NCBI GenBank assembly: GCA_000827265.1
Contig: KN834788.1
Coordinates: forward strand, 408,889-472,888
Source of the DNA: Collybiopsis luxurians FD-317 M1
Taxonomy: Eukaryota; Basidiomycota; Agaricomycetes; Agaricales; Omphalotaceae
DNA: 64,000 nucleotides
Reading direction: 5' to 3'
Below, in pieces: positions 56,361 to 64,000 of the stretch (positions are counted from its first letter, which is position 1; every line of letters starts with the position of its first letter). The position numbers were made by a program, and so were the translations under genes. Under the pieces are notes generated by a model, which saw only the letters and a list, made by a program, of their open reading frames with translations, ran no database searches and had not been told where the DNA came from.

Positions 56361-59211
56361 ATGCATTTGCGTTTTTACTTGCTTTTTGCATCCATAGCCC
56401 TTCCTATAGCTGATGTTGCTGGTGATGCTGGTGCTGAGGTAAGTACTCTATGGCTCGTCTATTGCGCCCAGTGTTGACGTCAATTAGGCCTCTCCGTATT
56501 CTTTCGTTTGTCGGATTTTCGACCCTTTATGAGCTGATTTTAATGCCAGTTTCGTAGTTAAACAATAACCAAGGTGGAAGTCCATGTGATATGAAGAGTC
56601 AGGTCGAGGACTGTCCGAATTCTGGTTCTTCCAAGGTTCGCGACGGTGCGTATGTTGATGTCGGAGGTACTGAATGTGAACTGATTTCTATGTCAAACAG
56701 CTGGTCCTAGTGGAATCGTTCCCCGGTCTTCTCCTTCGCCAAACAATTGTACCTGGTAAGACTCCAATATAAGGCCTGCTGTGAAGTTATTAAGGCTTCC
56801 AAAAGTTCAAACGTTTACTTTAACGTTTGGAGTGCTTGTCTACTGTTAACTGGCACTGCAAACTTGATGGTTCCTTCGAATAACTGGACGGATACGTGTA
56901 AACAGCAAGGCTTCGAAATGACTAACAGCTTGTCTAGCCAGTCAAAAAATCAGGATCTTCCTTCATGGGCGTATATAGAGCTCCCTGCCAACCAGACCTT
57001 CAATATTGCCCAAGCTTTCAGCTGTAAGTGGATCCTCTCTTTCTAGCATAGTCACTGAGATTTCCGATTTAGTGACCAGCCCGAATTCGAAACACAACAT
57101 ATCTCGAATTGTTACCCCCGTTGTTGTAGGAATAGCCGTTTTCACTCTATTATTCGGCGGGTTCATTATATGGCGCTCGAAGAAGTCCGGCTCTCTACAA
57201 CGGATGTGGGTCCCAGTCGCGCGTGGGTTGAGAAATGGATTTGGAACGAGTAAAATCACGACTGGGAGTCGTGATCAAGGATGGGTCATCGACCGTCCGG
57301 TAGAGTCAATTCGCGAACTGGAAATGCTTTCTACGTCTTCGCGGCGGTCCACCGGTCACATCAGGTTGTCCTCATCCACCTCGTCTGCCTCCCTCGACTT
57401 CGTCAAACCTGGTAAAACGACGTGGGCTCTTCCAGGTAAAAACCTGTGGAAGAACTCATCACTGGGGAGGACAATACGCCGGACTGCTGATCTACTTCCG
57501 GTTCCTTGGAGGGGCGGCCCTGTTACTGTCCAATCTATCTCTCCCCCGAGGAAATTTGAGATAGATGCGACGAGCGCGCGCACAGGGAGAACCGAATCGA
57601 CGCTGGAGAATTATCGCAGAGGTGGATTTAGGCTCACTGGCACCCCTACCGAAACAACAGAGTCTGGACCTCCTACAAGCCGTTATGATTATCACGAAAT
57701 TATAGACGCAATTGAAGAAGAACCGGAAGACAGCGACCTTGACCTCGACGAATTGAACCTCGATGATGACAGCACTCGCCTCATTTCTCGTCGTGATCGG
57801 CAAGCGTCTGACGATGTGATGGTTATTTCGGAGAGTGACAATTTTACCGTCAACACACCATCTACCCAATCGGCAGCTCATCGAATCCCCCCCTCACCTG
57901 CTCGACCCCGGTCTGACAGCCCAATTGAGCCAGTACGTGTCCCTTTGCGTTTCCGCGTTTTTCTGATGGAACCTGACTTAATTTATCCATTTCTACTAGA
58001 TTGAACCTCCCCCTGAGTCTCCCGTCCGAAATCGTCCACAGAAGAAATGGACTCGACGTGCACCTCCTGCGCCTGACTATCCCGCTCCTCTTCCTAATAA
58101 ATCACCGTCTTATTCACCGCCCCGTACGAACCAGCTTTTAGCCAAATCTTCTATTGACACTGTACTACAATCTTCCAATACATCTGCATCTAAAACTCCT
58201 CCGTCACACTCATCCCCTCAAAGAAGACCACTTCCGTTGCCAAATCCGCATGGCGCGGCCTCTGTATCATCACGTCCCACAGGTAATCCTGCGGCTTCAC
58301 AACCTTTTGTACCCATACCTCCTCCTCCGCCACCATCATTCCATCCAGGCGCTTCCATATCTACCAAACCACTTCTCCATGCCAGTCCTAATTCCCGTCC
58401 TGTACCGCTTCCACAAAGACCGCCGCAGGGACATCCCATGACTCACAACCGCAACCCTTCTTCATCCACCGACGTAACCTCCGAATCCTTCCCGTTTGTA
58501 TCCTCTCCACCCTATCGTTCCTCACCTCTCCCAGAGGAAATACGTATCGCGCGATCCGGATCACCACCTCCTCCGCCCTCCATGCCTAACTCACCGCCAT
58601 TCTTCAAGACCCAGTTTTCCAACTCAAAATCTCACCTCGGCAATGAATCTGCTGGCCGAAGTACCACTGGCGGTGGCGTTAGCCGTTCCCCTCCGGCAGC
58701 GGCCTCTCCCCCTGCTCCCTCTCCCCCTCTGCCACATCAACGTCATCAACAGCATCATCGCCTCATGTCACTACCGTCGACTAGTAGCCTCGATCATGGT
58801 CGCGGACCTGGCTCTCCGGGTCTTAGTTTTACATCAAGTGGGCTAGGGTCGGCTGAGGGTCACAGCTCCAATAGCTCTTTCGCCTTTGCCCACGAATCCG
58901 GAGTCGCAGATCATCCCGGCTACCCTTTCGAAGCCACGCTTGCAAATCCCCATACGCGAATGCATTTTCGTAATCTTTCTGTGGACAGTCTCACGAGCCT
59001 GCCTTCTGCTCGAAATCAACCGCATGGCCAACATAATCATACACGTTCTGACGAGACGGATGAATCGCCCGTAGACCCCGCTCTGTTGTTCCCGGGTGCT
59101 GTTCGTGGTGCACGTGTTATGGGTCAAAGGTCTGGTGCAAGGGGAGGAAGTGGTGGAAGTGGTGGTCATGCTGGCGGTGGTGCGAATCCTACCGAAGACG
59201 TTGATCTCTGA
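56361..59211 (+). CDS. Secreted/single-pass membrane protein with long proline-rich tail
   Basis: Six exons in frame, 836 residues: 56361-56438, 56558-56645, 56701-56755, 56806-57023, 57073-57932, 58000-59211 (TGA). The signal peptide is MHLRFYLLFASIALPIADVA. The outside part (about residues 27-155) has a Cys-containing segment (NNCTCSNVYFNVWSACLL) and several Asn-x-Thr/Ser sites. A single helix VVVGIAVFTLLFGGFIIW (about residues 159-181) is followed by RSKK. The ~650-residue cytosolic tail has an acidic patch (EEEPEDSDLDLDELN) and then Pro-rich runs (PIPPPPPPSF, SGSPPPPPSMP), ending in a Gly-rich stretch. The architecture recalls Mid2/Wsc-type stress sensors or SH3-binding scaffold proteins, but there is no clear homology. 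All introns are GT-AG. I do not recognise the family; basidiomycete orthologues are likely. Confidence 0.88.
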
Positions 59212-60137
59212 GCCCACAGCTCACCCCGACTCGCAGCTCACTCCAGAAACGTTCCTGCTAACGGACTTTCCGCATTTGGCTAGGTCGGTGACAGGCGGCA
59301 TAGGCGGTGTAAGGGACGACGCCAACGAGGACATTTTGAATTTTTAGGTTTTCTCGACGAATTAGATGGACTACATTTATTGAAACTATTTATTTTATCT
59401 TTCATTTCCGCATGAGCCTTTTTCTTTTGTATTTGCTCGAATTGCTCTTCCACTTTCGCATCTTTTGCAGAGGGCAAGCTCTTCCGTAATGAGACTTTGG
59501 AGTAGGGGGGTGGCAACTTTTGGTACGGGGTGAAGAAATGTATCATACACATTTGACATACATCTGCAATGAAATTTATGAGATCGATTCCAGGTTATTT
59601 GGGATCTGGGAGGATTTGAGAATATTTTCTCGGTATCTATGTTTCCTTGGAAAGGCGACAAAATTCAGACGTCAAAGACTGCAGGGATAGAGGAGATGAT
59701 AAGCAAAGGGTTTGAAGAGTATTCGGAAACGAGATAACCTCTAAAACATATTCAAGGAGCGAAAAGGTTATTCGGCCGATATGCGAGCTAAGCGTACGCC
59801 GTAAAACCCTTCGGCCGTTGCCGTAGACATAGGAGCAGAGGTAACCACAACGCCAAAGATTAATACACTTTTGCGACGCGTTCTCACAGGAGATAACCTT
59901 TACAGGGAAAGTTTTTTTTGAAGGAACCCAGACGATGTACATATGTAAGATCTAAATAGCCTTCCAAAAGATATGTATTGTGGCACCTGAGCCACGTACA
60001 TTCCGTTCAAACAGATCAGAATAAATCCCTTACTCGGTCATCCCTGCAAATTGAATTTTCAGGTTGTTCTGTCGTTAAAACCCGCGACTTGTGTTCGAAC
60101 CCTTGTTTGTTTTTTCCCCTCCACTTTCGTTTCAGCA
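59212..60137. other. Intergenic, 3' flank of the proline-rich protein gene
   Basis: A minus ORF at 59280-59552 contains a charged stretch (KVEEQFEQIQKKKAHAEMKD) that could belong to a small minus-strand gene, but I find no start, splice partners or family. Otherwise nothing seen. Confidence 0.4.
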
Positions 60138-61524
60138 ATGGAGACGAGAGTCGCCGTATCAGGTCAGTTGAAAGCAGAAGTAGGATGATGGGCTGTAACG
60201 CATTTTTTTGAAGTGCTGGTCTTCTTAATGACTGGGCTTGATGTCGTTTTGACGCGAAAGAAGGAGTCGGAATTCGTATGGACGTGAGTACGCTTCTTCC
60301 GCGGTATCGATCAACTCCACATTTAATGTCAACGTGTCGCCAGAAAGCCATTCAGACTAACGTTGGTGCGGTTCCTCTATCTTCTGGCGCGGTATCTGGC
60401 CCTTTTGATTCTACTGTGCGTGCAAGGAGGCTCACTTTCGGTTCGAGCGCAAAGCTGACGTCCATGATTACAGTGTGGAAATCACCTTCATGTGCTTAAT
60501 AACCGCTGAAATCTCTGAAACCAAGCAAGCTCCAGAATACTCTTGCTTGTCGTTGTTGACTTTTCAGTGCGTCTCGTCTCAATGCATGTTGCTCGTATTA
60601 CATTTAATCCTAATGCTTCGAGGTGAGCATGACGGTAGCGATTGATCTTGGATGATCCTACTGATGCGGATCTGTCTTGAGTATTGGCGCTTTACCACCA
60701 AAGTCTTTTCATAGGCGCGCCTGTGTCACTACTTATTATCGGAAGATTTACGGGAGTGACGGCGGGAGTGTTACACGGATTGGCCCGTACTCCGTCACCC
60801 CTCAAATTTAGTGGACCTTGTCTCATTGAAGTGGTTCCTGGTACGAGTGCAGTCGGAAATCCTTTTCTGCCTTTTGTGTAAGTACAACAGTGCTCTATCA
60901 CCGTGACGTCAACGCACAGGAATGGCTGACAAATCTGCGACCAGCTTTGGAGAGCTGTTTACTCAGGTCATTCTGCATGGGTTGGCGTGGAAGCGGACCA
61001 TCTGGGATCTCCGGGTCTTTGCATCCCGGCCTGCTTGGTTCTCTGTGCTGAACCGAGATAATTTGAACGTTTTCATCGGTATCGCAGGTATGACGTGAAC
61101 CCCATGCTTTGTTACCTTAGGCTGATAGCCGTCATTAGTGGCAATGATTGCGATGACCGTTTCCGCAGTGAAGAACGTAGGGATGGCGGATATTTTTATA
61201 TTTCCGTCAGTGATCTTGTTTAATTCAAATTAGCAGAAGCTCTGAATGTCAACAGACTTTGGATAACATTCCTTTCTTTTGCGGTGAGAGACAATCACTT
61301 TACTGTTAACTCGATCACTGAGCTCAATTCCACAGGCAACGAGAATTATCCTCAACCTTCACACCCTAGATCCATCTGATGGGACTTCATCATCTAAACC
61401 AATGGAGCTGACCACCATAACTGATGTTTCATCATGGGATGAGCCATGGGACACAACTACATTTCAAAATACTGAATCAGAACTATGCAGTGATCACTCT
61501 GAGCAGGATATAGCTAGTCTATGA
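60138..61524 (+). CDS. DUF6533-type seven-transmembrane protein (C)
   Basis: Starts METRVAVS (ATG 60138) and splices (intron 60163 to about 60214) into the DUF6533 core LVFLMTGLDVVLTRKKESEF and VW. Then KPFRLTLVRFLYLLARYLALL; a third exon ending LLVLHLILMLR; SLLIIGRFTGVTAGVLHGLA with GPCLIEVVPG; FGELFTQVILHGLAWKRTIW; VAMIAMTVSAVKN; LWITFLSFA; and ATRIILNLHTLDPSDGTSS. It ends with an acidic cytosolic tail (SHSEQDIASL-like) at TGA 61524. Each GT-AG junction preserves frame. Function unknown; receptor-like membrane protein. Tandem paralogue of the gene at 62255. Confidence 0.87.
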
Positions 61525-62254
61525 CAACTTGTTTAATAACCCTACAGTAATACTTACAGAAATAGTTCTTCGGTGTATAAATGCTCGATCTCGTGAGAAC
61601 AAAATAAAGAGTGAACAATTGGCAATATGTTTATACTTATACAACATCATCGGCATTGACATAAATTAGAGCAAGCAGCCCATAGTTCATGCTCAGTTTA
61701 TGCAATATACGAAAGTTAACTCAAGCTCCAATCGGATCTGTCGGTTCTCGGTTTTGATTTCTAAAGCCTATGTCCATAGGGCGGTTGTTTGACACACCAT
61801 CTTCTCCACTAATCTATCACGGCCTTCAAAGAAGTTTTTCTTGGTCAAAAGTTGAGAGTCTTTCTGTCATGCTTGAGGTAGAATCCTCGCGGCATTCGGC
61901 TGCTTCAGCAGTCCTAGTCCACCAGGTAATTTGTAAGTAGCCATACTTCTTACTCAGCTTTTTACAGTGCTCCAGTCTCGAATTAGGCGCAAGTGAATGT
62001 TTGTGAATTCTTCCCGCACTACGCCAACGTTAGTTTACAGAGATGATTCCTCTCGTAAATATGTATATAGCAGCGGAGTCACAATTTATGATGCGTCGTA
62101 CGATAGTGCAAGCAATGACAGTGTCAGAATGAATCCAACCCTGACTGCCGGAGTGGGGAGTCATCGAAAGCACTTAACTATAAAGTAAGCGGCAGTCGAT
62201 CGAACCCGCTGCATCTACCCTCCTTCCCACATCCTCCCTCCCATCCAGCCCTCG
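61525..62254. other. Intergenic between tandem DUF6533 genes
   Basis: Terminator of gene C and promoter of gene D. No ORF or repeat recognised. Confidence 0.5.
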
Positions 62255-63569
62255 ATGGTAGCCCAGTTTGGAGCGTCAGGTCAGTTGAAAAAGAATTAGG
62301 GATAAAACGGATTGGAAAGGTTTATTGGACACCTAAAGTTTTAGGCTTATTGACACTAGGGTGTGATATCATCTTAACCGGGAGGCGAGAGCGGGAGTAC
62401 GTCTGGGCGTGAGTAAACCTGAAACTAGATTCTTGACATCACCTTGACTCGGTTTCCAGGAGGCCATTTCGGTTATCAATCGTGCGGTTTCTTTTCATTC
62501 TAGCGCGGTATCTTGCACTCCTCATCCACGTGTGAGTCGTTACCTTGTTGTATTCTCTGAATGAAGAACGAGGCATAGCATCACAGTGCATACATCATCC
62601 TCATTGGCATTATCACTCGAGGCTTTTACAAGGACAAGACTCTGGAACGTTTATGTGTACCCCTGCGTGTTTTCCAAATTATTTCGATTCATACGATGCT
62701 ATTCGTGTTACATTTAATTCTTATGCTTCGAGGTATGAACTCGGCAATCGATTTCAGGTGTCATTTATAACGTGCCTCCCCTCCTCCTTTCAAGTATTTG
62801 CTCTGTACAATCGGGATTTTAGAGTGGCTGTATTTCTTTTGGTCTTGGTTGTCGGAAGATTTGTTGGGTCGATGGTCAGCATGTTGCACGGATTAGTGCA
62901 ATCCCCTCAACTGCTTAAGTTTACTGGACCATGCACCACCAAGAAATCTTTGGAAAAAAGCGCCCTATATTATCCTTTCCTGAGCTTCATGTAAGGGTTC
63001 GGCACTGGAATGTCAGGTGTAATCTCTAATCTACTATGAACAGTTACGGAGAATTGCTGGTTCAATTTATTTTGCATGGGTTGGCTTGGAAGCGAACTAT
63101 TTGGGATCTACGTCGCGTTTCATTTTCTCGACCTCAGCTGCTTTCCGTCCTGAATCGAGATGGGATGAAGGTTTTCATGACCATTACAGGTACGTACAAT
63201 GCTCTTCCTGATGTCCTCATTATGCTATACTATAACAGTGGCCATCATTGCGAGCGGTGTCGCAGTAGCAAAGCGAGGCGCCCCTTCCTTCTTTATTTTC
63301 CCGTAAGTTGTCATGCTATTCTAGTCAGATTGAGAAGATCCCAATCAACGATAGGCTTTTTATAACATTCATTTCTGTCTCGGTAGGAAGAGCTTGGCTT
63401 CATCAGTCGATGAATAATATTGACTGCCGTTTAGGGAACAAGAATCATTCTCAATCTCCAAACAGTACGCGCCGGACCAGCCTCATCCTCCAAAGAAAGC
63501 GGAGAGATAGAATTGACAACCATGATTACTCTCACCTGGGACGCGTCCACGTTTTTGGAAAGAGAATGA
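62255..63569 (+). CDS. DUF6533-type seven-transmembrane protein (D)
   Basis: ATG 62255 (MVAQFGAS) splices to the DUF6533 core LLTLGCDIILTGRREREYVW, then RPFRLSIVRFLFILARYLAL. The next exon (AYIILIGIITRGFYKDKTLE) ends LFVLHLILMLR, identical in its last six residues to gene C. Further exons: VAVFLLVLVVGRFVGSMVSM with LKFTGPC; GELLVQFILHGLAWKRTIWD; VAIIASGVAVAKRG; LFITFISVS; TRIILNLQTVRAG; and a tail ending TFLERE at TGA 63569. Exon boundaries and phases are the same as in gene C, confirming a tandem duplication. All GT-AG. Intact. Confidence 0.87.
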
Positions 63570-64000
63570 ACGCGAGAGCTAGTGCGGTATGTTGCTTAAC
63601 CAACAACAGCCATGTGATGTACTCTACTCTGTAATTCCATACTATTTCAACCTCAGACTGCTTCCCTATCATCCCATAGACTGTAGACTAAAGGCCTAGG
63701 AGATTCACCCCGCACGCGGCGCGTACTTGGGTATCACGATCACGTGTATTTCGGCCCGTTGCCCCGACATCGGAATTAGAGCCAATTCTAGACTAGCTTA
63801 CCCAAGCCCGCTTATCCTTGGCGGAGAATACTATTCCAATTTAAACAAAGAGTCCCTGAGCTGAAATACGTGCGCGAAGACCTCGGTATACAAGCCCTGT
63901 GCTAGCTTGTTGTTTCAACTTGAAATATTACGCAAATTTACATCCCTCCGCATCAAGGCAATGCAAACTCGGCCGGTTAGTGCGGTTTGTGAAGGCGAAT
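63570..64000. other. Intergenic to window end, nothing recognised
   Basis: Non-coding downstream of gene D. No family, repeat or RNA gene seen. Confidence 0.4.

Noticed and set aside
57492..57881. 129-codon minus-strand ORF
   Set aside because: Shadow of the long exon of the proline-rich membrane protein gene.
58496..59217. Additional overlapping ORFs on both strands
   Set aside because: Low-complexity shadows of the Pro/Gly-rich last exon.
59280..59552. 90-codon minus ORF with a charged segment
   Set aside because: No start, splice partner or family. Half of it is antisense to the 3' end of the neighbouring gene.
1..64000. tRNA, rRNA, CRISPR arrays and bacterial-type operons
   Set aside because: No cloverleaf with a convincing T-arm was found by eye. 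No regularly spaced repeats or rRNA cores are present. The gene structure is eukaryotic.

Overview
The window looks like nuclear DNA of a filamentous basidiomycete, probably an agaricomycete. Genes are cut into many short exons by 50-70 nt introns (GT-AG, with several GC-AG). The protein families are typical of that group: DUF6533 and other fungal seven-transmembrane proteins, a DUF6593 protein, a berberine-bridge-type FAD oxidase, a cytochrome P450 and an Xaa-Pro aminopeptidase P. The DNA between genes carries short non-autonomous DNA transposons and decayed gene copies. All exon models were built by hand from splice signals and reading frame. No database or alignment program was used.

Layout. 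1-5.4 kb: a broken copy (A) of an FAD oxidase, a textbook hAT MITE, and a decayed 7TM gene (G1, minus). 6.9-10.6 kb: intact Xaa-Pro aminopeptidase P (minus) with a long Ser-rich N-terminal extension. 10.6-16.5 kb: no gene recognised. 16.5-28.7 kb: DUF6533 protein, DUF6593 protein, cytochrome P450 (minus), intact FAD oxidase copy B (minus; A and B form an inverted duplication), and a second DUF6533 protein. 29-32.2 kb: a minus-strand HExxH protein, a plus-strand hypothetical gene with an internal stop, and a truncated second copy of the HExxH gene.

32.2-50.3 kb: an old tandem segmental duplication of two 8-9.5 kb units. Each unit carries a cytochrome b5 reductase-like gene, a minus-strand 7TM gene, and a rearranged aminopeptidase P pseudogene. 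The reductase is dead in unit 1 and intact in unit 2. The 7TM gene is intact in both. The aminopeptidase is dead in both. Different transposons sit in each unit, including a ~2 kb hAT-like element containing an assembly gap (33317-33887). 51.4-52.8 kb: a further 7TM gene (G4). 53-56.3 kb: repeats and unassigned sequence. 56.4-59.2 kb: a signal-peptide, single-pass membrane protein with a long proline-rich tail. 60.1-63.6 kb: two tandem DUF6533 genes.

The theme is local duplication followed by unequal decay. Two membrane-protein families (DUF6533 x4; the MTPxEQQ 7TM family x4, one dead) make up much of the intact coding content. The adjacent same-strand P450 and FAD oxidase could act in one oxidative pathway, but nothing in the sequence proves it. 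I found no clearly new molecular system. The most unusual items are the extended cytochrome b5 reductase with its altered active-site motif, and the differential fate of genes in the tandem units.
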